Assembly (NCBI GenBank): GCA_963575745.1
Contig: CAUYUJ010022392.1
Span: forward strand, 30,001 to 85,000
Direction of reading: 5' to 3'
DNA: 55,000 nucleotides
Source: Prorocentrum cordatum
Taxonomy: Eukaryota > Sar > Dinophyceae > Prorocentrales > Prorocentraceae
A program made the translations under genes and the position numbers. Shown here one piece after another: positions 1 through 11,099 of this stretch; position 1 is the first letter of the stretch; each line of letters begins with the position of its first letter. Below the pieces are notes generated by a model. It saw only the letters and a list, made by a program, of their open reading frames with translations, made no database searches and was not told where the DNA came from.

Positions 1-300
1 GCTGGGAGCGCACACCTGTGGTGCGGGTGGCCTTGAAAAAACTACCCTGGAAACGAACAAAAAAAAGAACGCCGGGGGGGCGAAGAGCGCCAGCCACCCC
101 AAGAGCTACACGCCCGGCCCCAGAGTACGTGCACGAGGGGCGAAAGAGAAACGAGAAGAGGGAGAGGGGGAGCTGAGCATACACGCAGACGCGCTCAGAA
201 CATGTTGTGGTGTGGTCTGGTAACCGAGCCGCTTTTCGTACACGCGGTGGCCGTCGTAAGCCTGGACCTGGTTGTCGTCGTGTTCGTGCCCCTCAGCCTC
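1..300. other. Unassigned sequence before the minisatellite
   Basis: No gene or repeat family is recognised. The stretch is a mix of A-rich and G-rich runs and short frames that I take to be chance. Confidence 0.4.
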
Positions 301-3000
301 GCTGATGTCACGGACTCGGTGCGCGGCGCTGCTCGGCGTTGGTGCTGTCGTAGGCGCCGGCGTTGGTGCTGGCGCCGTGGCTGACGTCGCCGCTGGTGTA
401 GGCGCTGGCGTTGGTGCTGGCGTAGGCTCAGACGTTGATGCTGGCATTGGCGCTGATTTCTGTGATGGCGTCGGCGCTGTTGAAAGCGCAAGCGTTGAGG
501 CTGGCGCCAGTGCGCACCGGTTAGCTGGTCAGCTCAACGGTGCGCTGGCCTTGGTGCCGACGTGGCCGTAAGCGTTGGTGCTGGCGTATAATGACGTCGG
601 CGCTGGTGTGCTGGCGTTGGTCGCAGTGTAGTCGTAGGCGTCGGTGCTGTTGTAGGCGCTGGCGTTGGTGCAGGCGTAGGCGCAAACGTAGATGTCACGG
701 ACTCGGTGCGCGGCGCTGCTCGGCGTTGGTGCTGTCATAGGCGCCGGCGTTGGTGCTGTTGCAAGGGCTGGCGTCGCCGCTAGTGTAGGCGCTGGCGTTG
801 GTGCCGGCGTAGGCGCAGGCGTTGATGCTGACGTCTGTGATGGCGTCGGCGCTGGCGAAAACGCAAGCGTTGAGGCTTGCGCCAGCGCGCACCGGTTAGC
901 TGGTCAGCTCACCGGTGCGCCGGTGTTGGTGCCGATGCGGGCGGAAGCGTTGGTGCTGGCGTATACTGACTTCGGCGTTGGTGTAGGCGCTGGCGTTGGT
1001 CGCAGTGTAGTCGTAGGCGTCGGTGCTGTTGTAGGCGCTGGCGTTGGTGCAGGCGAAGGCGTAAACGTTGACGTCGTCAAGTTGACGTCACGGACTCGGT
1101 GCGCGGCGCTGCTCGGCGTTGGTGCTGTCGTAGGCGCCGGCGCTGGTGCTGATGCCAGGGCTGACGTCGCCGCTGGTGTAGGCGCTGGCGTTGGTGCCGG
1201 CGTAGGCGCAAACGTTAATGCTGGCATTGATGCTGACGTCTGTGATGGCGTCGGCGCTGACGGAGGCGCCAGCGTTGGTGCCAACGCCAATGCGCACGTG
1301 TTGTGCTGTTGCGAACTAATTGCACGAATACAGCTGGCGGGGAACTTTGGAACGGCGCTCCCAAATCGGCTTGGGCCTCGGCGCTGGCCTTGGTGCAGAC
1401 GTGGGCGCAGGAGCTGGTGCTGTCGCATACTGATGTCGGCGCTGGTCTAGGTGCTGGCGTTGGTCCTGTGTAGTCGTGGGCGTCGGTGCTGGTGTAGGCG
1501 CTGGCGTTGGTGCCGTCGTAGGCGCAGACGTTAATGTCACGGACTCGGTGCGCGGCGATGCTCGGTGTTGGTGCTGCCGTAGCTGCTGGCGTTGGTGCTG
1601 GCGCAAGGGCTGACGTCGTCGCTGGCGTAGGCGCTGGCGTTGGTGCTGGCGTGGGCGCAGGCGTTGATGCTGGCATTGATGCTGACGTCTGTGACGGCGT
1701 CGGCGCTGGCGAAGGCGCCAACGTTGGTGCTAACGCCAGTGTGCACCGGTTAGCTGGTCAGCTCACCGGTGCGACGGCGTTGGTGCCGACTTGGGCGCAA
1801 GAGTTGGTGCTGGCGTATACTGACGTCGGCGCTGGTGTAAGTGCTGTCGTTGGTCCCAGTGTATTCGTAAGCGTCGGTGCTGGTGTAGGCGCTGGCGTCG
1901 GTGCCGGCGCAGGCGTAAACGTTGATGTCACGGACTCAGAGCACGGCGATTCTCGGCGTTGGTGCTATCGTAGGCGTCGGCGTCGGTGCTGGCTGGCGGG
2001 GCACTCGAATGGCAGGGCGCGCGAGGCGTCTGAGCAGACGGGACAGCTGCAGGGAGGCTGTCCTGCGAACGTGGCCAAAACTCTGTCTGTGGGTGGGCAG
2101 GATTTGTGGCCACGTGTTGTGCTGTTACGAACTAATTGCACGAATACAGCTGGCGGGGAACTTTGGAACGGCGCTCCAAAATCGGCTTGGGCCTCGGCGC
2201 TGGTGTTGGTGCCGGCGTAGGCGCCGGCGTTGGTGCTTGCGCAGGGGCTGATGTCGGCGCTGGTGTAGGCGCTGGCGTTGGCGCCTGCGTATGCGAAGGC
2301 GTTGAAGCTGGCGTCGGTGCTGGTGAAGATGCCCGCGTTGGTGCAAGCGGAGAGGGAATTTTGGAACGGCGTTGGTGTAGACTCTCGGCTTGGCGTAGGG
2401 GCTGACGTCTGTGCTGGTGTAGGCGCTGGTGTTGTTGCATGCGGAAGCGAAGGTATGCTGCCGTCGGTGGCGCCGGCGTTAGTGCCAGCAAGCAGGGAAC
2501 TATTGGCCGGCCTTCCAAAATCGGCTTGGACCTTGGCGCTGGCGTTGCTACCGGCGTGGGCGCCGGCGTTGGTGCTGGCGTAGGGGCTGTTGTTGGCAAT
2601 GGTGTAGGCGCTGGCGTTGGTGCCGGCATTGGCGAAGGCGTTGATGCCGGCGTCGGTGCTGGCTTCGGTGCTGGCGAAGGCGCTGGCGTTGGTGCTAGCG
2701 GGGAGGGAATTTTGGAGCGGCGTTCCAAAATCGGCTTGGCGCAAGGGCTGACGTCGGTGTTGGTGTAGGCGTTGGTACAAGCGTCAGCGGAGGCGTTGCT
2801 GCTGCCGTGGGTGCTGGTGTCGTTTCTGGCGGAGGTGCCGGCGTTGGTGCCAGCAGGCAGGCATCTTTGGAACGGCGTTCCAAAATCGGCTTGGGCCTCG
2901 GCGTTGGCGATGGTGCCGGCGTGGGCGCTGGTATTGTTGCTGGCGTGACGTAGGCGCCAGCGTTGGTGCTGTCGTAGGGGCTCCTGGCATCGAAATTCGT
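300..3000. repeat. Hexanucleotide-based minisatellite with ~390-bp higher-order period
   Basis: The sequence is built from degenerate 6-base units of the GGCGTT / GGTGCT / GGCGTA / GGCGCT type. A block beginning CGGACTCGGTGCGCGGCG recurs at about 311, 698, 1091, 1540 and 1931, giving spacings of 387, 393, 449 and 391 bases, so a higher-order unit of about 390 bp is present at least five times. The 6-base period keeps several frames open on both strands: Val-Gly-Ala-Gly repeats on plus and Ala-Pro-Thr-Pro repeats on minus, up to about 358 codons. These frames shift into one another and share no start, so I read them as by-products of the repeat. An Ala/Pro/Thr-rich wall-type protein on the minus strand cannot be excluded. 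Confidence 0.85.
1300..1395. repeat. Block shared with 2117-2205 inside the minisatellite
   Basis: About 88 bases (GAACTAATTGCACGAATACA and flanks) are nearly identical at 1300-1390 and 2117-2205. The block ends in a hairpin core, TTTGGAAC-GGC-GTTCCAAA in its cleanest form (2866-2884). Related cores also occur near 2355, 2497 and 2705. It reads as a module amplified along with the minisatellite. Confidence 0.7.
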
Positions 3001-4033
3001 GACATTTTCGTTGCGTCTTGAAGTTCCTGCGGAAGCGGTGCAGATTTGAAGCATCACGGTGCGCCAGCGTTGCTGCCAGAGAGGTGGTGGTTGCTGCCGC
3101 GGATGCCGCTGCTGTCGAAAGCTCCCAGAAAAAATCGGTTAACTCAAGATTCCTTGGAAGGCCGATGGCTGTCCCCACTGCGTGGCCGATGGTGCGACCT
3201 CGGAGCATAAAGGGTCAGTCGATTGCATAGCGTTGGAGGGCCGCGAAAAGCACGGATAGACCGGTGCATCCAAAATGTACGGATGGACCGGTACAAGCAA
3301 CAATACAACACGTTTCGGGCGTCGGTTGATAACGGTGCTGGTGTAGGCGCTGGAACTGTAGGCGGCTGGAGGTTGGTAGGTGGAGGTTGGAGGTGCTGGC
3401 GTTAGTGCGGGCGTCGCTGCTGACGCCGGCGCTGGTGCAGGCGGCGGCATTGGCGCTGGCGAAGGTGCCCGCGTTGGTGCTGGGGTTGGTAAGCGTGAGC
3501 GCACTTGTTGGTGCTGGCGTCGGTGCTGGCGTCGGTGCCGACTTTGCTGTCTGTTGGTGCCCGGCGCCTCGAAGTCGTGCTGCTCCACGTCGCGCTGCTC
3601 GGCGGGCGCGGTGGCATTACCCGTGGCTCGTGAGCTGGCGAGGGCGGCGAATCTCGGTCGCATCCGGGCCGAAGTTCGACGCAGATGGCCCTGCGTCGCT
3701 GGGCCCTCCTTCTCTTCCTTCTCCTCGGCCTCGTCCTCCTTCTCCTCCCGCGCACCGTCTCCGAAAACATGTTGGCGCGCCTCGTGCGACGGGGCCCGGC
3801 GGGGGGGTGGAGCAAGGTCTAACTGGCGGCGCGGCGTGGCATCACGGGTCGGCCGGTATGTACATCAAGGGGGGACGTCATACTTGCATCCGAAGCTCGC
3901 CAAGGCAGTCCAAAGTTACTCTCGTCGGCGTGGGAGGTGGAGTCGGGGCGGCGTCGGAGAGCGAGGGTCGGAGTCGCAGTCGGGGGTTGGGTAGGAGATG
4001 GAGTCCGGCGGAAGTCGGGGAAGGGCGAGTCGA
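3000..4033. other. Decayed minisatellite and unassigned sequence
   Basis: From 3000 to about 3540 the Val-Gly-Ala type minisatellite continues in degraded form, with unrelated sequence between. From 3540 to 4033 no coding frame with recognisable content is seen. The LINE remnant that follows points towards this region with its 3' end. Confidence 0.4.
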
Positions 4034-6734
4034 TCATAGATGCGCTGGGATCGGTGGTAATGCCTTGTCCCGTCGTGTCGGGCGCCACCTATTGTCGAGT
4101 GTCCTCGTGGCGTTGGCATGCCGCTTGGCGCCCTGGCGCATCCACTGCGCCACTGCGGCGTGTATGTCGGTGTGCCTGGCGGGCGGGTTGTGCCTGTGGT
4201 GGTTTCTGGCGTTGTAGATAGCGTAGACCAATAGTGCCACTGACGTAAGTTCGTCGTGTGTTTTTACGTTCACATTGCAAAGCAGGAACATGTGGAGATT
4301 GGCAAAGGTGGAGGGGCACATGTTCAGCCTGCGCTCCATGGCGTGCTTCGTCGCAGGGCATCTGCAGTAGTGCTCGATGGAGTCCTCCGCGGCCCCTCCA
4401 CAACCCAGGACGCAGCGGCTGTGTGCTAGGTGCCTCTGTTGGTGCCGCCTGCACGTGCACCATCGGTTCCACAGCGTGCCCTGCGGTGCAGACCCGCGGA
4501 GGGGCGAGTTCCGAGAGCAACTGGAGATTTGCCAAGGCCCAGCGGGTTTGCCATGCAGGAGTATTGCACGGGCATCTCGGAGGCCCCAGCGTTGAAACTT
4601 GTGGCGAATCCGGTAGGTGGGGTGCGGGGCATGGTGGGCGAGTAGCTTCTGGTATGCCCGTCGTCGGAAGTCCGTTTGGGGGCGCAGGGGGGGGACGTGG
4701 GTGCTGGAGTTGTTCGCTGTCCTGTTGGTGGAGCCGCTGCCGTCGTCCAGCGCCTCGTCGGTGTTGTCGTCGTCGTCGTGGATATGGCCGTCGTTTGGCC
4801 CGTCGGGTGGATTGCAGATGTCCTCGATTGCGCAAACATGGTGCGTGAACCATTTTTAATAGTCTTCGAGAGTAACCGCGAAAACCCGCGAATACAAGTC
4901 GTCCCACTGTATCCGGTTGTGTAAATACTTCGGGTGCGCCAAACCTTGTCGAAGATCAAGTACCTCGCGCTGATAGTGGGCCGCCGTGCATGCCGGATCC
5001 CACACGCGAGCTCGAAGTTGCGAGGCTCTGGCCGTCAAAGAAACGCTGCGGCACGAGGCTGACCGTCCGAAATGTTCCTTCAAGCGCCACAGATCATCCG
5101 GCGGCGCCCATTTTCCAGGCCCCTTGCGCGTCTTCCTGTGCGCTGATTCCTCCAGTCGCAATGTCTCTTGCGGGGCCGACTCCAATGGGCCGGTGTAGCC
5201 AAACGTAGATATGGCGAACGTGTTGTATGCCACTGTGTGGAAATGCGTTCCAACGCCGTGCTCGGACCACTCGCGACAACGCTGGATGAACTTAGCGTTG
5301 GGGTCTCGCCATGACTGTTCGCCCTTGCCGGGCCCAATCATGAACCCCAAATATTTACCACAGACAGACACGGGCATGCTGGCCCATTCAGGAAGACACT
5401 GATCGCGGCGATGCTGAAACTGCTCCAGGGTACCCTGCCCGAGAGGAATGGTCACACATTTCTGCAGATTCAGGCGGAGGCCCGAGATTTGCTCGAACTC
5501 GTCGAAGATGCGTTGCAACTTTGGGGAATCCTTCCAATAATCCGTGAGCACGAGAGCCGTGCCATCTGCGTAAGCACGAACAAGGACGTCGGGGCATTCC
5601 TGCTCTATGCGGTCCACGAGAACGTCGGCGACTGTGGCATACAGCAGCGGGGAGAGCGGGCACCCCTGCCGGACGCCTGCTTCCAGTCGAGCACCCGGTC
5701 GTCACAGATTTGCCGTGTCGGACAACGCAGTACGAGTCCGAATGCAGCGCGCGGACTGTGTTCATGGCCCAATGGGATTCCACTCGACGAGAGCACCGTG
5801 AATATGAATTCCTGGGATATGGAAGGGAACGCCGGTGCGTACTCCACGAGCAAGCGCGCCCCGTGCTCCTCCTGCAGTGACGTGATGATGCTGGACGTGT
5901 GCACGTCCAGGAGGTTCGCCAGGATGGCGCGCCCAGGAAGGAACCCTGCTGACGGGGGAGAATACATTTGGCGAGGTGTTCCTCCCAGCGGTTGCGGGCG
6001 GCGCTGGCGACGATGCGGTTGTCAGCGTTGACGATGTTCAGCGGTCGTGTGTTGGCCGGGACATATGCCTTGATGCCGTCTGGCGTGGTGCTTGAGCTTT
6101 TCTTCGGTAAGCATACCAGGATGCTCTCGTTGTAATTGTGAAGTTGGCTCAGGGCCTCGTCAAAGAAAACTCCCGGAAACTCATCCTTCCCCTGCGAGCG
6201 CCCAAAACATTGCGCAACTTCGTACAGGATAGATACACCGAGCGGGCCCAAAGCGCGCCAGGTTTGGAACGGCACCCCATCAGGGCTAGGTGCCGAATTT
6301 CTGCTGTGGCGGATGGCGAGCTCAACGTCCTTTCTGCGAATGATCCAGTGCCTCTCGTGGGTGGGTAGGGGGGTGCGGTGCGGTTGTGGTCGTCGGTGAA
6401 AGCCGCCCGTGCCTTGATGCTCGTCGCGTCGGCGAGTCTCCCGCCTGGTAGCGGTCGTTGGCTGGGTCGGAATCTGTGAAAAGGCTGGTAGACTCCGGAG
6501 CCATTCCTGGAGCAGGTGTTGGTTGATTGGTTGCTTCCGGAAGGTTTTCGCCCAATGGGCGCTGAACTCCTTGCCAATAGCTGCCGGGTCTGTCGCGCAC
6601 TCGCCAGTCGCTGTCTCGGGGGCGCCCACGGTGGTGCAAGATCCCGGCATTATGCGCTTCAATCGGCTGAGGACGTTAGTCTTGCGGATAATCATTTTGT
6701 AGTCCTGGTTGCCCTCTTCCCGCTGTTTCTGCAT
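4034..6734 (-). pseudogene. LINE-type reverse transcriptase pseudogene (element 1)
   Basis: Non-LTR retrotransposon reverse transcriptase in pieces over three minus-strand frames. The first frame (6734 downwards) carries SAPSPDGVPFQTW, LVCLPKK and TRPLNIVNADNRIVASAARN, which match the conserved N-terminal RT blocks. A shift near 5960 leads to LLVEYAPAFPSIS, the motif A region, with Glu where the catalytic Asp should be. A second shift near 5610 leads to AYADGTALVLTD, motif C, with the second Asp changed to Gly. This frame then has one in-frame TAA at 4856-4858 and runs on to 4034, carrying a Cys/His cluster RCVLGC...IEHYCRC typical of the C-terminal finger of such elements. No endonuclease is visible upstream, so the copy looks 5' truncated near 6735. 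Two frameshifts, one nonsense codon and two lost catalytic residues make it inactive. Confidence 0.88.
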
Positions 6735-6777
6735 GGCCGCGAATTCTTCTGTGATGCATCCTTACAATTTATTCCCA

Positions 6778-6962
6778 AATCGTGATCTCACGTGGGACTT
6801 CCTCACAACTTATGCAGAAATCGCGCTCTCGCGTGGGACTTCCTCGCAATTTATTCAAGCGCCGCGCCATCGACACTCAGGAATCACGCTCTCGCTTTGG
6901 ATTTCTCACGATCTATTTGCGAATCGTGCTGTCGGTCGAGACTTCCTTGCGATTCATGCAGG
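6778..6962. repeat. 41-bp tandem repeat, four units
   Basis: Units start with AATCGTG or a variant at 6778, 6819, 6882 and 6923 and run through CGTGGGACTTCCTCRCAA. The second unit carries about 22 extra bases. The array abuts the truncated 5' side of element 1. Confidence 0.75.
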
Positions 6963-7149
6963 ACGCACGCTTCACCAACCTGCCTGCCCGACCTGCCCGT
7001 CTGGGCCCGCCTTCCGGACTGGCCCGTTAAGGTCTACCGGCCCGATCTGCCCGTCTTGTTCTGCCACGTGTTTTCTGCTCCTAGCCCCCCTCCTGCTACT
7101 CTGTCTCGTGCTCCGTCCTTCTCCTTCCCCCTTGTCCCTTCCTTCCGTG

Positions 7150-7152
<3 letters not shown>

Positions 7153-7221
<69 letters not shown>
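7153..7221. repeat. (TA)n microsatellite
   Basis: About 69 bases of uninterrupted TA. Confidence 0.98.
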
Positions 7222-7226
<5 letters not shown>

Positions 7227-7260
7227 CCAGCGCGCGCGCTTCGCGCGCGCTCAAGTTCTA
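7222..7260. repeat. GC-rich hairpin next to the (TA)n array
   Basis: TAGAAC and GTTCTA enclose an alternating GCGCGCGC-TT-CGCGCGCG stem. Related hairpins lie at 20366-20407 and about 35440-35475, each beside a different microsatellite. On the minus strand all three read as a GC-rich stem, then GTTCT, then the microsatellite, as in a SINE 3' end with its tail. That reading is inference. Confidence 0.6.
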
Positions 7261-7389
7261 GTTGAGGTCACCGCTCAGGTGCGATGCCCGCGACGATTCT
7301 TACCACGAAGACGGCGGCGTGCACTGCAAGCCACGTGTTCTGGACGCGCCATGTTCCGGAGGAGCGTTCCCGGAGCATGGGGCGCCAGA

Positions 7390-8560
7390 GGCTCCCCCGG
7401 TCTTCCCCCCTCCCGGACTATCCTGCCGAGGAACTCTTGGGTTGCGCAGGGCCGGTCTTGCGGGCTCCCTGGGGCTCCCTGGGCCCGCCTAGGGCTGTTT
7501 GGGAGCGGACCTGGAGGCGCGCTGGGCCCTATTGGAGCGTCGCAAAGCCGAAAAGACAAGAAGGCCAAGACCCTTCCATTCCTACGTAAAATGAACGATG
7601 TTGGCCTGTTGGGACCCTCTTGGGGGTGCTCCTGGAGGCGTCTTGAGCCATGTTTGAAGCCTCTTGGGAGCTACCTGGGGCCTCCTGGGGCTCTCTTGAG
7701 GCGGAAGCCCTGGGTTTTCCGGACGCGGTCCGTCTCTTGGACACCTCTCGGGCCTGTTTTGGGGCATTCGTGGGCTGCCCTGGGCGCTTCTTGGGCCAGC
7801 TTTGGGCTCTCCGGGACCGCCTCGGGGCGGCGTTGGGCGCTTCTGGAGCTGTTTGGGGGCGGTCTCGGAGGCCTCCTGGGCCGCCTAGGAGCGTCGGACA
7901 GCCGCAAAGATCAGAAGGCCAAAACCCTTCCAAAACTATTGTAAAACCATCAATTTTTGGCCTGCTGGGGCCCTCGTGGGAGTGCTCTTGGAAGCGTTTG
8001 GAGTTATGTTGGAGGACTCTTGGGGGCTGCCTGGGGCCTCCAGGGTCACTGTTGAGGCGGGAGCCCTCGGTGTTCGGTACGCGGTCCCTCTCTTGGGCCA
8101 TTCTTGGGCTTGTTTTGGAGCCTTCTTGGGCTGTCGTGGGCACTTCTTGGGCCAGCCTTGGGCTCTCTGGGGCCGCCTTGGGCTTGTCTTGGGGGCCTCT
8201 GGGGCTGCTTGGGGGCGGACCTGGAGACCTCCTGGGCCGTCTTGGAGCGTCGTACAACCGAAAAAAGCCAGAAGGCCAAAATCCTTCCAAAACCCTCGGA
8301 AGACCATCAATTTTGGCCTCCCGGGGCTCTCTTGGGAGTGTTCCTGGAAGCGTCTGGAGCCATGTTGGAGGCCTCCCGAAACCTCTACCACGTGCTTCGG
8401 CGACATGGGTCGGAGATGGGAACTATTCCTGGTGCTGAAACAGCACCAGGGTCCGTCCAGAGCCGCTCGGGAGAGGCCCCGAAGCGGCTCTGGAGAGGCC
8501 CGGGGGGGGGGTCCCCCCATGGCGAGTCGAGGCAGCTGGCCAGAGGCCCCCGGCCTCGTA
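7390..8560. repeat. ~355-bp tandem block of CTTGGGGGCC-type sequence
   Basis: A landmark (GCGTCG...CCGAAAA or CCGCAAAG...AGAAGGCCAA) recurs near 7535, 7893 and 8247, a period of about 355 bp. Each unit continues through TCTTGGGAGTGCTCCTGG-like sequence and a run of CTTGGGCC words. Open frames exist on both strands because stop codons are rare in such words, and I find no protein in them. The same sequence type appears at 11840-12060, 12830-13530, 13890-14300, 24220-25450, 26720-27300 and 28510-29460. Confidence 0.8.
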
Positions 8561-8692
8561 CCCCGATATACATATATATATATATATACACACAAGGGGG
8601 AACGGTAGAAGACAAAGAAGGCGGGTTTTTAAGGTTCGGGATATACGTGTTGGATGGCACGCGAGCAGATAAGAGCGAACAGTCTTAACATG

Positions 8693-8775
8693 GTTGTTGC
8701 TGTTGTTGGTGGTGTGGTGCTGTTGTTGCTGTTGCTGTTGCTGTTGTTGTTGCTGCTGTTGTTGTGATTGTTGTA
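8693..8775. repeat. (GTT/GCT)n trinucleotide array
   Basis: Interrupted GTT and GCT triplets. A small AT-rich microsatellite precedes it at 8568-8590. Confidence 0.9.
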
Positions 8776-8927
8776 TTTTCCTTTTTTGTTTCCCTGGCGG
8801 ACCGATGGTAATATATGATTAACAATTGACGACCATACCGAATTTATTATGCGCAAGGAAGAGAGGACTCATCAGGCCCCCCCAGACCCCTCAGAACATC
8901 CGAAAGCGCCCCAAATCGTCCGAAACC

Positions 8928-9524
8928 TCATCCACCCTCTATGCTCGAACCAACCTCAATCCTCAGGAGGACCTGGCGACCCCCTGGCGGTACCCCCCCC
9001 CCTCTAGCACTGCCTGGTGGAATTCGATCCACGGACAACCCTGGGGCCGGGTGGAGTCCGGGCACGGCCACCTCCATGTATTCGAGAGCAGCACCTTGGA
9101 AGAACAACGTCTTCGCCCAACGGGTGCTGCCCACTCTTCCGTGCAGCTTGGGGCACGACGCGCGGATGTACAGCCCAGGGCCAATTCCCGTGAGCATCCA
9201 ACCGTCGTCGTCAACGGACAGCCGTGACCCGCCAGGTGACATAATTTCTCCGAGGGCTGCGATCCCTGGAGGCTGCATGTTATTCCCGCGTGGAGTGGCA
9301 CACGCGCAGCCTCTGAACTTTGAGCCTATAAGCTGCGCGGAAGACGGTGCAAGTTGGAGAGAAGGGCGAGCCCGCGTGCGGCGACGAAGGCTCAGAACAA
9401 CAAACATTATCGTGTAATGCAGAACCCGTGCGTGGGTGACTTCAAGCCAATGATTCGGGGGGAAGGGAGTGCCCTGATTGATTAGCACCGGCTTTCCGAC
9501 GCCCGTTGGCACCAATTTGCCCAC
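8928..9524 (-). CDS. Possible coding fragment, unrecognised
   Basis: A minus-strand frame of 198 codons. Its middle (about 9320 down to 9030) has a mixed, protein-like composition with FRGCACATPRGNNMQPPG, MSPGGSRLSVDDDGWMLTG and RWAKTLFFQGAALEYMEVAV, unlike the repeat-driven frames around it. No family is recognised and no start is convincing. A plausible splice acceptor (CAGCTTATAG) lies just upstream of the Cys-rich part near 9330. It may be one internal exon or a decayed gene; chance is also possible because the local GC content is high. Confidence 0.25.
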   Translation of the reverse strand: MGKLVPTGVGKPVLINQGTPFPPNHWLEVTHARVLHYTIMFVVLSLRRRTRARPSLQLAPSSAQLIGSKFRGCACATPRGNNMQPPGIAALGEIMSPGGSRLSVDDDGWMLTGIGPGLYIRASCPKLHGRVGSTRWAKTLFFQGAALEYMEVAVPGLHPAPGLSVDRIPPGSARGGGVPPGGRQVLLRIEVGSSIEGG

Positions 9525-10150
9525 TGGGAACCATTCTGCCGTCCCTTGGGCTCGCTGGTGCCGAGAAGCGGTTCGACCGCTTGTCGTTCACGCCAGGCTA
9601 AACCAACAACGGTGTGCGTGCTCTAAGCTCCATTTGAACATGCCCACAACCGCCCGCAGTTGCGCCTGTAAGTGAGGGGGCAGGGGGTCGTCGGCAGTTT
9701 GCGAAGCTCGTGAGCAGATGTGAAGACACGATGCTTCTTTACACAACGAGCCCACCGGGGCGCACTGAGTTCTTTAGACAACGTGGGCGACGCAACAAAA
9801 CGGGGCCGTCTTCGCCGACATTCGCGCGCAAGCTGCTCGCGTACGGTCGGGCGTAAGCGCCCTCGCTTCCAGCGTGGCGTGCCGCGCTGGCGGCCCGCGT
9901 GAGCTGCTGCGTGACGCCGCTAGGGCATCTTGCGCAAGACCCGTCTTTGATAGTCGCCCACGTGGCTGGGTCGCGGATGGGTCGTCGGCGAGTCGGCGGG
10001 CGAATCGCGCGGCGAGTCGCGGGGCAGGGCGCGGGTGGGTCGCGGTGCGGGCGAGACGCGGGTTGGAGAGCTGGGCGGGTCGCGGGCGGGTCGCGGGGCC
10101 AGGCCGGCAGCGAGAAGAACAGCGTGAGTCTGCGCCGCGGAGCCGCACTT
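9525..10150. other. No gene seen; GC-rich GTCGCGGGC words at 9950-10110
   Basis: The first half has no recognisable content. From about 9950 to 10110, words such as GGCGGGTCGCGGGGC repeat imperfectly. The last 30 bases match 10476-10507. Confidence 0.4.
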
Positions 10151-10507
10151 CTCGAGTAGGGGATCGACTACAGAATTGACTTACCCCAGAATGGATTTCC
10201 TCGTCGAGTCTACCAAAAGACGTAGCCTTTTTGCATGGATTCGACGAACAACCCAAGTTTGGGGTGCATTAATTCTGTAGTCGAAACCCTACACACAGCC
10301 GGACCTAGATATGACAAAAAACATCTCTCAAGAACATGAGGTCCTCCGCCGGCCAAATTGAAAAATATTCGAGAGCACCCTCCCCCCCAGGATGCACAAA
10401 CACATCCAGCAAACACGAAGAACATCAAGGTACCCTCCCCGAACTGACCTCGATTTCATACCTCGGTCCGGCTGTAGCGTGAATCTCCGCCGCGGAGCCG
10501 TGCTTCT
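10121..10507. repeat. 32-base direct repeats flanking family A copy 1
   Basis: 10121-10152 and 10476-10507 both read AGCGTGA-TCT-CGCCGCGGAGCCG--CTTCT with four mismatches. The left copy abuts the element's left end, the right one lies about 185 bases beyond its right end. Confidence 0.65.
10151..10291. mobile_element. Family A foldback/TIR element, copy 1
   Basis: Long inverted arms run inward from CTCGAGTAGGGGATCGAC on the left to its complement on the right (ATTCTGTAGTCGA...). Arms of about 50 bases include TTACCCCA and TCGTCGA blocks. Two further copies lie at 12196-12344 and 23857-24028. There is no transposase, so it would be non-autonomous and mobilised in trans. Confidence 0.8.
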
Positions 10508-11099
10508 GCCATGCACCCAGGGACAGTGTAAGACCGTTCGGCCCCCTCACTCTGACGTCAGACCCGCGCATCGTTCACGCCAGACTTCGCTCACTTGTAC
10601 TTGCGCCTGTTCACAACGGATTGTCCCTACCCCCAAGGTGAATACGGCAGACTCCCATGAGAACAGCGAGTCGAGGCATAATCAACACGGCCAAGAGATG
10701 TTGCTTCCATTGGAAGAGCTTGAGCGAGTAGTGCGCGCGACTGTGGGAAGAGTCGCCACGCGCCCATCCGCTTCTGAACTGCGTGTGCTCGGTGAACAGG
10801 CCAGGAGCTGGTCAGCAGGCCGTATCTGAAATAAGTACATCCCATGGCCAGGTGGGGCAACCCTCCACGGTGGAACGCGCACAGGCCAGCGGCGGCCAGT
10901 ACACGCTGGTCGGAAGAAGTAGGTAGAAGCAGGAAGTAGGAAGCCGGATAAAGTAGATTGGGATCGGGCCCGCCCAAAGAAGAACAAACAACAGCCAAAC
11001 CTGATCGATTCCTGAAGCAGGAGGACGCTTGACGTAGATTGGGTTCTGGGGATCCGGGAGTGCCTACTTCCAACGACCGATGGGTAACATGAAAACCTC
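10508..11099. other. No gene seen
   Basis: Mixed-composition sequence. Frames on the minus strand here merge with those of the following duplication and carry nothing I recognise. Confidence 0.35.

Noticed and set aside
692-1450. Elastin-like Val-Gly-Ala protein on plus, or Ala-Pro-Thr protein on minus (2132-3208)
   Set aside because: Frames follow from a 6-base repeat, switch frame with each indel and have no unique start or end.
7279-8608. Several 200-260-codon frames in CTTGGGGCC sequence
   Set aside because: Open on both strands in three or more frames, with Leu/Gly/Pro/Ser repeats following the DNA words.
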